From: Mytilus edulis
Taxonomy: Eukaryota; Mollusca; Bivalvia; Mytilida; Mytilidae
Assembly (NCBI RefSeq): GCF_963676685.1
Contig: NC_092350.1
Span: 5,569,486-5,633,485, forward strand
Direction of reading: 5' to 3'
DNA: 64,000 nucleotides
Both the position numbers and the translations under genes were made by a program. This document shows positions 35,325-49,536 of the stretch, in pieces (position 1 is the stretch's first letter; each line of letters opens with the position of its first letter). The notes below the pieces were generated by a model. The model saw nothing but the letters and a program-made list of their open reading frames with translations, was not told the DNA's origin and made no database searches.

Positions 35325-35600
35325 AAGCAGGATCTGCTTACCCTTCCGGAGCACCTGAGATTATCCCTAGTTTTGGTGGGGTTCGTGTTGTTTATTCTTT
35401 AGTTTTCTATGTTTTGTCATGTGTACTATTGTTTGTATGTTTGTCTTTTTCATTTTTAGCCATGGCGTTGTCAGTTTATTTTAGATTTATGAGTTTGACT
35501 GTCCCTTTGGTATCTTTCGTCCCTCTTTTAAGTAGAATAGTGTATAAGTGCAGTTGTACATATTTTGGTTCATTGACGTTAATTTATAAATAAAGATTGT
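35325..35600 (+). repeat. 3' untranslated tail of the same retroelement
   Basis: It holds CTTACCCTTCCGGAGCACCT, GTGGGGTTCGTGTTGTTTAT, CATGGCGTTGTCAGTTTATT and TTTCGTCCCTCTTTTAAG. A late AATAAAG near 35589 could be its polyadenylation signal. Solitary tails occur at 2719-2840, 12080-12215 and near 33400. An inverted fragment of the coding end and tail lies near 41500-41710. Confidence 0.65.
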
Positions 35601-37690
35601 TTGTTATATATTCTGTAAATAGAACAGTTTCGGTATCAAACTGGTAACGGACTCATTCTAAAATAGAAACAGACACGCTTACGTACACGTTACACTATGT
35701 AAGAAACAAATGATCAAAACATGTGCGCGCTTAGTCGTTTGCATCGTTTGTGTTAGGAAGAAATGCACTCATAGCTACTAATTTATCTAGTTTTATACTA
35801 ATGCTTTAAATTTTAATCAATCAAATAATAAAATTAACTTTCATGATTTTGAAACCGTATAGCATGTAAACGATTTTAAACGTCTCACTAGACGTTCAAG
35901 TTAATGATGTAATATAGATAAGTAGTGGTCCATTCTAAATAAACCAGAAAAAAAGTTTTAAATCTGTAAACATTTAAAATCTGGTAAAAGTTTTGTTTTC
36001 AAAATATGATCGAGGACGAATAGTTATTGATATTGTTATGTAGAACGCCACTATGGTTAGAAAACATGTACCGCAGAGGCGGATTTAGGGAGGGGGACAG
36101 GGAGCTTTTGGCAAATTTTGCTATGAAAAAAATGTTCTATATACGGGTTTTCCACAGAAAAGGAATTGAGATTTGAAAAAAAAATACTCTGGATAGAAAT
36201 AAAACGGATAGCGTAATCGTGCTTTAAGAATCACTTTTGATATTTAGATGACAACAAACTAAACTGCTGCTACCTGTCCGAAGTATTCAGTTTAAAAACG
36301 CAACACAAAAGAACCGATTAAATATAAAAGTAGTTTCATCAGCCCTTAAGATAGGAAAGTTAGGAAAAATAGAAAATAGGTGTTGAAATGATCATTGGCA
36401 TTGGTTTTAAACCATGATGTCGGTTTTCTTTTTTGAATTGTTTCATATTTTTGTCATCCACACGGTCTTATAATGCTCTTTATACATTATGGTTTTTGTT
36501 CGTTGTTATAGGCTGCATGGTAACCGGAAGGTTTTGAGACTCAAGTTTTTGGTAGAAAGTTGTTAAATATGCATCAAACTACATCTCCATATTCTTTTTT
36601 TAATTTTCCTTCCATATTCTTTTTAAATTCCATATCAGTGAAGTAAACAGCAGATACCTTTGATAAGCCTAAAAATAAATATAAGCAAATGTTCTTAAAA
36701 AGTGTTTTTCGAATGTTTGAGCACAAAAATGAACGGCAAATAATAATCTTACTTTCAAATTCGTGTAACATTTTTGGGAAGAGTTTTCACTAATCCGATA
36801 CCAAACCGACTGCTCAAATATATATATACAAATGATATTTTAATTTTGTATACATTTCAACAACAAAAAATAATTGCTTCTTCAGCGTAAGTATCTGGTA
36901 TTTTGTAGCTTCTAAATTTTCATTTTACAGAAGTGCAATTCTACATTTTCGTTTTGCTTAAGGAAGTGCAAATTGTAGTTCTACATTTTTGTTTTGCTTA
37001 TAAAGGAAGTGTAATCCGACATTTTCATTGATTCAAAAGCCATTCGTGTGATGAACCGACATTTTCACATCAATTTCTTGAAACATTTTGCACCAAAAAA
37101 GTCCATACTTTAGAAGGATAAAAACAAGCGAGACATTCATTCTAAATCCCGTTCGAAAAAAATCTGAATTCCGCTCCATCTAATTCCATTTACTTCCAGT
37201 ATCGACTTTCGGTCAAGTGATGTTCCTTCCATTCTTCCGCTTCACAAGGTTTTCTCTTCGAAGAATCGCCGGTTTCACAACTGCTAGTTTAACGTTCCTT
37301 TTATACTACGTATACTTTTGTGATAATAGCGTGAATGTCTTATAAAACATGAGCACATTTCAAATGTTACATCTAAATTCACAAGTAAATTAATCAACCT
37401 ATTTAAATTTTTAAAAGGAAGAAAAAATAAAAGAACGGGATTTTAAAAGGAAACTCCCTTTGTTATGTTGTATTTGAATTGTGTATCGTCGTTTGGATGT
37501 AATTTAAAAAATCCATATTTTATTTATGTGTAACTTAAACTTGTGTGCACTCCCATTATAAGAATGCATACTATTTGTTAAGTAAAAAAGTTTATATACC
37601 TGGAGGTTTAACATCAAATACAATACTAACGAGTTGTAAAATTACCTGTGATCTATAATAAAAGGTGAGGTCAGAATGCTTCAATACACA
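35600..37690. other. Stretch without a gene upstream of actin 1
   Basis: No coding exon was recognised. A short GCGGATTTAGGGAGG block at 36078 may be a decayed end of the GTGGCGGATCCAG family. The last 230 bp before actin 1 match the region before actin 2 and are promoter sequence. Confidence 0.5.
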
Positions 37691-37765
37691 GTACACTTAA
37701 CGTAAACACGCTATTAAATGGAAAGCTTTTACCATATTCATATGCAAATGATTCATTTCTTATCG

Positions 37766-37775
37766 CCATATATGG
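37766..37775 (+). promoter_or_regulatory. CArG box of actin gene 1
   Basis: CCATATATGG is a perfect CC(A/T)6GG site for serum response factor, 153 bp upstream of the start codon. An AATATAAAT TATA-like word follows at 37777-37785. The same box and spacing occur in front of actin 2. Confidence 0.75.
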
Positions 37776-37879
37776 TAATATAAATCGCTTTTTTCCCAAG
37801 GTGCAAAACGAGGAAGTCCGTTGAATAAAACAAGTGTGGATTTTAAAGTCTTCCCAGTCATTAGTTGTAAGAGGAATAG

Positions 37880-41157
<3,278 letters not shown>

Positions 41158-41277
41158 ACTGCTCAGAACTTTAACTAATTGTTATGTTATATTTTATGTA
41201 CAAACAGCATCCGTTTGTATCATTGTTAGATTCAAACTATTTTTCTATCATTTTTATAAAGTTCATTGTTGTACAAA

Positions 41278-41283
41278 AATAAA
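41278..41283 (+). terminator. Polyadenylation signal of actin 1
   Basis: AATAAA lies 120 bp past the stop codon and is followed by a T-rich stretch (TTCTTTTTTGTCTG). Actin 2 has the same signal in the same relative setting. Confidence 0.8.
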
Positions 41284-43489
41284 ACTATAAAATTCTTTTT
41301 TGTCTGTTTCAAAATATATTAGTATGTGTTGTTGTTATGGTTTAAATGATTCGAATACATTAATTGTTTTCTACCACAATGTGCTAGATATTTAATCTGC
41401 TTAATTTTATCTGTGATATTGAAGAAAAAGGGACGAAAGGTACCTATGAGTCATTGAAGCACCATGTCTAGAAAGGAAATGATCAGTAGACAAACAATAG
41501 TACAAAAGACACAACATAAAAAACTTAAGACAAGCAAACACACTAAAATCTTGTGGTTATCACAGGTGTCTCGGAAGGGAAACAAATTCTGCTCCACATG
41601 TGGCACCCGTATTGTCGATTATGTTAGTACAAAACAGTCGATAAGTCTTATTCGCTAGGTGTCATTCGGGGAACAGATACCATTTGGAACATATCCGTTG
41701 TCATCTGTGATACAGATATTAAGTGAGAAATTAAAAGCATACATGAGCAAAACCCTGTACTGATTCTGATGTTAACCATGTTTCGAGAATGAAAATTGAT
41801 TAATGAAGAAATTAATGATGGTTTAATAATATGAAAAAATATGGACAAAAATAAGCAAACAGGGTGTTTAAACACAATATATAGATGTAAAAACATGCGG
41901 TATGAGTGCCAATGAGATGACTCCATCTAAGTCACAAATATTAGAAAATAAACAATTAGGGCAAAGTGCAGCCCTCAACACAAGGCCTTGGCTCACATCA
42001 ACAAGCTATAATGGGCCTTAAAATAACTATTCAAACAGGAAAACCAACGGTCTAATGTTTACAAAAACAAACTAGAAAACTAGAGAAATACTTATGAACA
42101 ACTTCAACAAACACAACCACTGAACACCAGGTTCCTGGCTTAGGTACAAACAAATGCTGCGGGTTTAAACAGGCACCAATCTTCACCCTAACAAAGTAAT
42201 GGTGTAACATTGTAATATAGAAGGACACTATAAAATATTAATTGAAATGACTTAACTCAAACCATTATGACACACGACTGTTTTGAAATTTCCTTATCCG
42301 AATTCAATTAATTTGTAAAAACTGCAGTTTATATTTACAATTCGTGCCAATAATAATCTTCATAAAATATTCTTCAAGTGCTTCTTAACTTCATTATCGA
42401 TGTGGGCCATTCTAAAATCGAAAACTAACAGCTGTGACTAATATGCAATAACATTTTTTTGGGTTTAAATCGGTATTACGTCTGTATATTAGAATCACTG
42501 CAATCGACTTTTATTGTTTGCTAATGATATACATCTTCAATTGTTGGTTAGTACTATGCATGCGCATGCAAAGCAGTATTTATTGGTCAGTAGACACGTC
42601 TGGCTATATTTGATAGTTTGCACACCTGTATGCCTGTATGTGTTAATCAGTACACCTGTTTAGCTGCTACGGTTGATCAGAACACAAACCCTTAAAACCG
42701 TATACGGAGGTATTGTATTTGATGATCCGTACATGTACGCATGCATTTCTGATATGATGGTCAGAACAACCGAATACCTGTATTTTATTGTTAGTATACT
42801 AGAATTTCGTATATGATTTTTATCAGTTTCAGAAATAATGATGCATATCTTGAAATTAGATTACAACTTCGGATGACTAAGATTAAAATAATATCGTGTA
42901 AATATTAGAGAAATGTATTGAATCATAATTCGTTGAAAAATGAAATCTCAAAGATGGTAGAAGACTTTCATTCTGCCCTGATCACATCATACAAAACCCC
43001 AAATAGGTCTATCTTAATTGCTGTCCATTTGTTTGAACAAAGAAGCATTATGATAGGGATATATCTATAGGCTCATACATTTTATTTGAATATATATGCA
43101 ACTAAGAAAAATATATATTATTTAAGTTTTAGGCTATGCCAATTGCTTTATTTTAGTATTTAGTTATGCTTATTGCTTTATTTGTTAGCAAATGAGAAAC
43201 TGATTGAATAGAAAACAGCTGTCTTTTATCCTGACTTGTTACGGGCATTTACCGGAAAATCTTGGGTTAAACCTGGTTATCTAGCTAGCTAGCGAACACT
43301 CTAATAGTTTCCCATGAATTTATGTTTTTTTTAAATAAAATAGTCCTTAAAATTCATAACTGCAGCTACAAACGATGTTTTTTTTACTGCCGCGCCATAA
43401 ATAGTTTTTGATTTTTTCTTATTAATGAAAACTTCTTTGGTTTATTAATATAGTATTAATGAATGGGTGTTTTTATAATAGCCCTGTTG

Positions 43490-43575
43490 TATGTCCAAGG
43501 TCTGTAATAATAGTCGAGGAAGTCTGTAATGGCCAGAGGCAACGCCGAGGGCCATTACAGACATCCGAGACCATT
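43490..43575. repeat. Imperfect palindrome (GTCTGTAATGGCC arms)
   Basis: Arms GTCTGTAATGGCC and GGGCCATTACAGAC surround AGAGGCAACGCCGA. Looser outer pairing (GGTCTGTAATAATAGTC against GACATCCGAGACCATTAT) extends it. The layout resembles the larger palindrome at 53128-53270. Confidence 0.6.
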
Positions 43576-44304
43576 ATATGTTGCAATTGTGTGATAAAAA
43601 AGTCAATGTACTGATTATGCCTGTAATGGGTCCACTAAATACAATATATCTTATCTTATCTAATCTCGTACATAATAATTTATTAAAAGAAAAATACATA
43701 AGGTGTACAGGGAGTGTGAGTTATCATCTATTACCCAACTACCTTATATGTCGGTTATAAGACAACATAAATATTCAGTTTATTGATGGTGGCTGCAAAA
43801 TGGTAGGAGTAGAAGTAGTAGACAACACAACCTTACTTGTTTATATTCTAACAAATATCCAATAGCATCAGTTTTATTTACATTACCTTGAATATGTCGG
43901 AACAATCAATACGACCACTGATATATTTTACTAATACTTGCATCATGTGTCATATATTTTATGTATCTAATGTTTAATCAGAAATACGTTATTTACTTAA
44001 AAATTTTACATTATGACGTAATGGTAAGGAAATTCTGTCGGAACAGATACTTAATGATAAAACAAACGACCTATTAAAATCTTAATTCTCACTTGACCTT
44101 GACATTAAGCGATTTGATTTTAATAGTAGTTTGTTTTTGTACTCATAGCCAGAAATTAATAGTGGTTTTGCTATTTAATATTCATAATATGTAAATGAGA
44201 ATTGTACCACGTGATAGTAGTTTGAACTGGACTGGCTTGATATTATTAAAATCATTAAAATCTTTAAAACACGGATATTATAAGTTGCCCGTCACAGAGT
44301 CCTT

Positions 44305-44589
44305 ATTGTGCTATTTTTAATTAATTAAAAATATATAATTGGCGACTAGAGATAAAAGAAATAGACTTTATACTGTTCGAATTATTTCGGTTCTTTACAT
44401 ACAGCTAATGATACAACTTGTTATGAATTTTATAACATAACAATGCATTCTGATTGGTTCCTTTATATACTTGTGATTTAAAGAATTTTAAGTTTTTCAT
44501 TCTGCCGTCGATAGCCGAAAACTAACCCTCCCATTATTTATCACACCCAATATTTATAATCAGTAGTTTCAGTCTCATTTTCTGTGGAA
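44305..44589 (+). repeat. Ngaro repeat A1 (copy A2 at 49534-49818)
   Basis: A1 and A2 are 285 bp each at a constant offset of 5229. I found one difference, GTCGATAGCC against GTCGAGAGCC. Near-identity points to a recent insertion. A1 ends just before the ORF1 start at 44593. Confidence 0.9.
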
Positions 44590-44592
44590 TGA

Positions 44593-45528
44593 ATGCATTT
44601 TCTGTGGAATAAATGCGAAGAAAAATGTGAGCATGATTTTTCTTCGCATTTACGCAAACGTAAAAACAAATCTTTGAAAAAGAAGAGTTCAAAAGTTCCT
44701 TTACAATATTCTGATTCCGATTCGGACGACAGTATTCATGTCCCGAAGGTTAAATCGGCTAAGGCCAAAAAGTTTAAAAAGTCGGGTAGCTCCAGGGTGA
44801 CAAAACACAAGTCAAGAGTAATATCAGAGTCATCTGATAGTTCTGACTATGATTCATTCGAGTCTAGTACTGATGATGATACTTCAAGTACATCAGGTAC
44901 AGATTCGTCCTGTAAAAAGAAATCACTTAAAAAGCGAAAGGTTAAATCGGGTATGGTTGCTAAAGCAAGCGATGACGTGCAGAATCCACAAACTTGGCCC
45001 CATACTACACTTCAGTACGAATATATAAATAAATCTGTTTCATTTCAAGATTTAGATTTAAAGCTGTTTGTTGCAGGGGAATTAGAAATAATTGGATCAA
45101 GTAAAATTAAAGCTATCGAGAGAAATACTCGATTGTCCCTTTTGAAGAAAATTGTATATTACAGTTCCATTTATCAGTGGACATCTTTACTTGACTTCTA
45201 TGCTGCCTTTTTGAGACAAATTGAAACGGGTGCTTAAACCTGGAAAGATACTCCTGATAATTTGGAAGTTCCTCTTTTGTCTAAATATGTCAAACAAGAG
45301 TTCGATAAGAAGCATTCTTTTGGGGCTAAAAAAGAGACCAAGACACATACTTTATGGTATTGTTCGTTATTTCAGAAAGATAAATGTTCAAAAACATCAC
45401 CGCATAAAATTCTGATTAGAGGTGCTGAACGTGAGGTTAATCATTTTTGTGCCACTTGTTATAGATTAGACAAACTTAAAAGTCATCATCCTGAATGTTC
45501 GTCTGCATGTCCTCATCATAATGAATGA
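44593..45528 (+). pseudogene. Ngaro ORF1 (Gag-like), in-frame stops
   Basis: The frame opens at ATG 44593 and encodes an acidic/serine and lysine rich N-terminus ([24 protein letters not shown]). A predicted helical part follows ([16 protein letters not shown] ... [20 protein letters not shown]). TAA at 45235-45237 stops it, but the same frame goes on at once with LEVPLLSKYVKQEFDKK and a Cys/His cluster (WYCSLFQKDKC, HFCATCYRLDKLKSHHPEC) to TGA at 45526-45528. Cys/His knuckles are usual in the Gag of such elements and bind RNA. The two stops look like nonsense changes. Confidence 0.75.
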
Positions 45529-45618
45529 CTAAATCAACATGTTCAGTTACCTGATTTTCAAAAGACATTATGGGGTTCTAGACATTCACTTAAATGCAGA
45601 CTTTGTTGTAACAGTTAT

Positions 45619-47301
45619 TTGGGTATAGATGATATGCAAAATTTTGTATCTATTCATAACATTGTTAAAAAATCTGGATTGTACAATTTTCAGGGTTGTA
45701 AAATTCCAATTTACTCTAAAATCAATATTATTTTTTTAAGAAGTTTGTTACAGAATTACAGTGACGCTCAGGTTTGTGACTTCTTAGAGTATGGATGGCC
45801 GGTGGGTCACGATGGGAGCCCGTTCAGGTCATCTTTTTCCCGTAATCATTCGGGGGCTACTGATTTTCCAGATGATATTGCCAAATATTTGAAAAAAGAA
45901 AGTTCTTATAAAGCAATTGTTGGACCATTTAAGGCAAATCCGTTCAGCTGTCCTTCAGCTTTATCTCCTTTAAATTCCGTTCCTAAAAAGGATTCAACAG
46001 AACGCAGAGTTATTGTCGATTTGAGCTTTCCAGAGGGCGAGGCGGTTAATTCTGGTATTTTCAAAGATCGTTATTTAGGCGATGAAATTTCAGTTTCGTA
46101 TCCCACGGTTGATGATTTTATTATGTTAATTAAGAGTAAAGGTAAAGGTTGCAGAATGTTTAAGAGGGACCTGAAACGGGCTTATAGACAATTAGTCGTT
46201 GACCCCGGTGACATCCATCTCTTAGGTTACAAATGGAGAGGACACTTGTATTACGATCGTGTATTAACAATGGGGTTGAGATCTGCTGCATATATATGTA
46301 TGCGAACAACAAATGCTATTGCATTTATATGTCAAAACATGGGTATAGATATTTTGAACTATTTAGATGATTTGGCTGGGTGTGATATTCCTTCCAGCAG
46401 TGATGATGCTTATGCTAAATTGGGTCTTATTTTACAGAATTGTGGCATTGAAGAATCAATTGAGAAGGCTTGTCCGCCTAGTACTAAAATGATGTTTATT
46501 GGCATTTTATTTGATTCTGAGAACATGACAATTTCTATTGATACTCAAAGATTGTCAGAGATTCTGCAGTTAGTTTCTAATTGGCTCTGTAGCACAAATT
46601 GTACAAAGAGAGAATTACAATCATTGCTGGGAAAATTAAATTTTGTATCTCAATGTGTGCGCTCTGGCCGATTTTTTGTGTCAAGGCTGTTAAATTGGTT
46701 AAGAGATTTTCCCGATAATGGGAAAATAGTAATTCCAACGGATTTTAAACGTGATTTATTCTGGTGGCAGGAATTTTTGCCTAGTTATAATGGGATTTCT
46801 ATGATTTTATCTGATGAATTCTCAAACCCTGATCAATTGTTTTCTGTTGATGCATGTTTGACAGGATGTGGCGGATGGATGGACGGAAGATACTTTCACT
46901 GTTCATTTCCAGAGTTTATTTTAGATCAAAACTTGCATATAAATTTATTAGAGATGTTGACGATTGTAGTAGCCTTGAAATTATGGGGAAAACATTTCAC
47001 AAATTTAAAGGTGATTATTTATTGCGATAATATGGTATCAGTACGTGTTTTGAATACAGGCGCCACCAGAAATGAGTTCCTGCAGTCGTGTTTGAGGGAA
47101 GTTTGTTTGATTGCAGCTGTAAATAATTTTGAGTTAAAAGCTAAACATATTTCAGGTTGCGATAACCGTTTACCAGATCTTTTGTCTAGATGGGATTTAG
47201 ATTATAAATTTCAGTTAGACTTTTACGAGAGGACAAAAGGCATGTCCCTATTTAGAGATTTGATTTCTAAAGAATTGTTTCAGTTTGAACATATTTGGTA
47301 A
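45619..47301 (+). CDS. Ngaro reverse transcriptase-RNase H
   Basis: Open for 560 residues in the same frame as ORF1. RT motifs are TERRVIVDLSFPEG, MFKRDLKRAYRQLVVDPGD (motif A Asp), YDRVLTMGLRSAAYICMRTT (motif B) and ILNYLDDLAGCD (catalytic DD). RNase H follows with FSVDACLTGCGGWMDG, INLLEMLTIVVALKLWG, VIIYCDNMVSVRVLNTGAT and HISGCDNRLPDLLSRW, so all four acidic residues appear present. It copies element RNA to DNA. No clear ATG sits at the left edge, because coding-like sequence continues leftwards to the TGA at 45526. It stops at TAA 47299-47301. Confidence 0.92.
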   Translation: MGIDDMQNFVSIHNIVKKSGLYNFQGCKIPIYSKINIIFLRSLLQNYSDAQVCDFLEYGWPVGHDGSPFRSSFSRNHSGATDFPDDIAKYLKKESSYKAIVGPFKANPFSCPSALSPLNSVPKKDSTERRVIVDLSFPEGEAVNSGIFKDRYLGDEISVSYPTVDDFIMLIKSKGKGCRMFKRDLKRAYRQLVVDPGDIHLLGYKWRGHLYYDRVLTMGLRSAAYICMRTTNAIAFICQNMGIDILNYLDDLAGCDIPSSSDDAYAKLGLILQNCGIEESIEKACPPSTKMMFIGILFDSENMTISIDTQRLSEILQLVSNWLCSTNCTKRELQSLLGKLNFVSQCVRSGRFFVSRLLNWLRDFPDNGKIVIPTDFKRDLFWWQEFLPSYNGISMILSDEFSNPDQLFSVDACLTGCGGWMDGRYFHCSFPEFILDQNLHINLLEMLTIVVALKLWGKHFTNLKVIIYCDNMVSVRVLNTGATRNEFLQSCLREVCLIAAVNNFELKAKHISGCDNRLPDLLSRWDLDYKFQLDFYERTKGMSLFRDLISKELFQFEHIW

Positions 47302-48405
47302 TTGTTTATTCGTGTTTTTGTAGATTTGCAAGTGCTAAGACGAGATATGTTTGTGACTAGGATTTCGGCTTTCGCGAAAGGTACTTTGGTTAATTTTAAA
47401 ACGCAGTGGAGAGCTTATTTATTGTTTTGTAATTACTTTCATTTAGAACCGTTCGATATTGATTCTGAATTATTATGCACTTATTCCGAGTTTCTCAGTA
47501 GAAGTTTCAGATCAGCTCAATCTATTCGCAATTATTTAAACGGAGTTAAAGTTCTTTTCCTGTTGTTAGGATTACATGTGGATGTTTTTTCGTCTTACGA
47601 ATTGAAGTTGACTATGAAAGGGTTAGATAGGAAATTAAAACATTTACCTAAACAGGCATTTCCTATTACTTTAGAAATTTTAGGAAAAATTCGTGAACAT
47701 TTGAATTTGAATACGCCGCTAGATGCGACATATTGGTGTTTATTTCTTTTTGCTTTATTACTTTTAAGCAGGAAGTCTAATTTAGTTCCAGTATTAACCA
47801 AGAAATTTGACAAAAATAAACAGCTGTGCAGAGGTGATATTACAGTCTTTCCGTCTCTTATAATAGTTGCATTCAAATGGACAAAAACAATTCAGTTGGG
47901 TAATCGTATTTTAAGGATACCTTTGCTTGCATATCCTCTATCTAAATTTTGCCCAGTAAATGCATATAAAAGGATGTGTTCTTTAAATCCTTGCACGTCA
48001 GATGATGCCGCTTTTTCTTATAAAAAAAGGGGAAATGCATACCAATTACTTCAATCTAATTAAAAACCGATCTCTCATCGCTCCTGTTTCTGATATGTCG
48101 CCACGCGACATATCAGAAACAGGAGCGATGAGAGATCGGTTTTTAATTAGATTGCAATTACTTATAACCAGTTTCAGAATAAACTGAGAGAATTACTTTG
48201 TAAAATTGGGTTAAATCCAAATTTATTTTCTTCCCATAGTTTCCGAAGAGGTGGAGCAACGTTGGCATCGAAAGCAGGGGTTTCTCCTAGTTCTATCCAA
48301 TTGATGGGTGATTGGAAAAGCAATTGCTATACTAAATATATTGTCAGTTCTTTGTCTGATAAAATCAATGTAGCGGAACAAATTAAAGACTTTGTTTTAA
48401 AATAA
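47302..48405 (+). pseudogene. Ngaro tyrosine recombinase, split by a palindrome
   Basis: The N-terminal part (47302-48063; first ATG 47347) has a core-binding region (TQWRAYLLFCNYF, SIRNYLNGVKVLFLLLG) and the first catalytic arginine in LFALLLLSRKSNLVP. The C-terminal part (48160-48405) has the HxxR in SSHSFRRGGATLASKAG, a GDW in QLMGDWKSN, and the tyrosine in CYTKYIVSS. Between them sits the 103-bp palindrome at 48052-48154, which brings stop codons. The enzyme would join linear or circular element DNA to target. As it stands no full protein can be made. Confidence 0.88.
48052..48154. mobile_element. Perfect 103-bp palindrome inserted in the recombinase ORF
   Basis: Fifty-base arms (48052-48101 and 48105-48154) are exact reverse complements around the loop CAC. 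The nonamer CAATTACTT occurs on both sides (48043-48051 and 48155-48163), a possible 9-bp target duplication. That length is typical of Mutator-like insertion, an inference. Arms start CAATCTAATT and end TATGTCGC. An alternative boundary is that the coding frame reads through best if the break is placed 5 bp further left, for a total of 117 bp. Confidence 0.85.
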
Positions 48406-48408
48406 ATT

Positions 48409-48933
48409 TTGCTCTTTATAGATTTTAGGTCTACTCTGGTGTGCGATTCCATAGCCAAGCATGTTAAAACTATTAGAAGGTGTCACTTGCAAGCCTTTCC
48501 TGGAGCAAATATTTGGGATATGATCAATTTGCTTAATTGTGGAACAATTCAGGTAAATTATGATATAATTCTGATGCATGTAGGAACCAACAATGTTGGT
48601 ACCTATGAGATTGCTGATTTTGATATAGGCTATAATGTGCTTATCTCTACAATTGAGAAATTAGTTAAGCCACATACTGTCATAGTTATGTCAGCAATTA
48701 TTCCACGCTTACTTGATTTTCAGAATACAAGTTATTTTGTCACTACTATTAATTCTAGATTAAGAAGTTTATGCTTTAAACGTGGTGTTCAGTTTGTAGC
48801 TACTTATAAACCTTTTTTAAAGTTTGGGATGCCAGTTTGTGAACTTTATTCACCCATCTGTAAGTTACATTTGAATTATTTTGGTAATTTAAAATTGACA
48901 AATTTTTTTGTTCAAGTATTGTCTCATTGTTAA
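48409..48933 (+). CDS. Ngaro accessory ORF: SGNH-hydrolase-like
   Basis: Right after the recombinase stop, in the same frame, 174 residues read STLVCDSIAKHVKTIRR (block I, usually GDS; here Cys replaces Gly but Ser is kept), NYDIILMHVGTNNVGTYE (block III GTN), TVIVMSAIIPR and CKLHLNYFGNLKL (block V His; the usual Asp three residues before His is Cys). SGNH proteins are esterases/lipases or acetylesterases. Such domains are known as accessories in some retrotransposons. The changed block I Gly and block V Asp suggest loss of activity in this copy. There is no ATG at the left edge; the first ATG codes for a residue further in. Confidence 0.75.
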   Translation: MLFIDFRSTLVCDSIAKHVKTIRRCHLQAFPGANIWDMINLLNCGTIQVNYDIILMHVGTNNVGTYEIADFDIGYNVLISTIEKLVKPHTVIVMSAIIPRLLDFQNTSYFVTTINSRLRSLCFKRGVQFVATYKPFLKFGMPVCELYSPICKLHLNYFGNLKLTNFFVQVLSHC

Positions 48934-49083
48934 ACAAGAGGATGTTAAGTCTCATCTTGTTACTGTTAAACAGAAGGAGCAATCTTATTCTGTGCCTTTT
49001 TTGTCTAATTGTGCTTACAGTAGTGGGTGATTGTATATATCCTTAAGGGAACATTTTGTTTTCTGGCCAATCTTGTCAGAAAG

Positions 49084-49255
49084 ATCTGACCATTCATGTC
49101 AGTGGTATTGTTTGATATCTGACCATTCATGTCGGTATTATTATATGTATTTGTTAGAAATATCTGACCAATCATGTCAGTGATATTTTTTGATTTCTGA
49201 CCATTCATGTCAGTGATATTTTGTGATTTCTGACCATTCATGTCAGTATTTTCAT
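49084..49255 (+). repeat. Minisatellite of TGACCATTCATGTCAG units in the Ngaro element
   Basis: Five copies of (C)TGACCATTCATGTCAG or close variants are spaced about 33-65 bp, between the SGNH-like ORF and B1. Each contains the small inverted pair CTGAC...GTCAG. An apparent minus-strand frame through it is an artefact. Confidence 0.75.
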
Positions 49256-49340
49256 TATTTTTGCTTGTAACTTAAATAGCTTTTAAATTTTGTTTAATAT
49301 CAATCAATGTGCTGTAGTTACTGTTTGGCCGTTGGGGTTT

Positions 49341-49536
49341 TGGTGCTGAACATTGATTGGATTAACTTTAACGTCTATTATTGTTTTTTCATATGAAATT
49401 GTAATAATTTGCCAAAATTAAATGTTTTATTTTAATTCGTTTTAATTCCTACTGAGCTTTTATTTAGTATTGCTTTGCATCCAGTCGTCTCATATCTTTA
49501 ATATATCTGCGTCTATTTACTTCGAAAGAGCAAATT
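49341..49536 (+). repeat. Ngaro repeat B1 (copy B2 at 50024-50219)
   Basis: B1 and B2 are 196 bp each at a constant offset of 683, starting TGGTGCTGAACATTG and ending GAGCAAATT. No difference was seen by eye. B1 overlaps the first bases of A2 (ATT). Confidence 0.9.

Larger units (their letters stand above)
41160..44300. other. Intergenic, repeat fragments only
   Basis: A minus-strand fragment of the retroelement coding end and tail lies around 41500-41710 (e.g. GGAACATATCCGTTGTCATC). A diverged dispersed repeat sits at 41885-42060 (GTGCCAATGAGATGACTCC, GGGCAAAGTGCAGCCCTCAA). A palindromic stretch is at 43490-43575. Nothing with coding support was seen. Confidence 0.5.

Noticed and set aside
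49005..49241. Minus-strand frame with repeated TDMNGQ peptides
   Set aside because: It is a translation of a minisatellite inside the Ngaro element, with no other coding support.
49084..49255. CRISPR-like array
   Set aside because: Short repeats with irregular spacers in a eukaryotic retrotransposon; it is a minisatellite.
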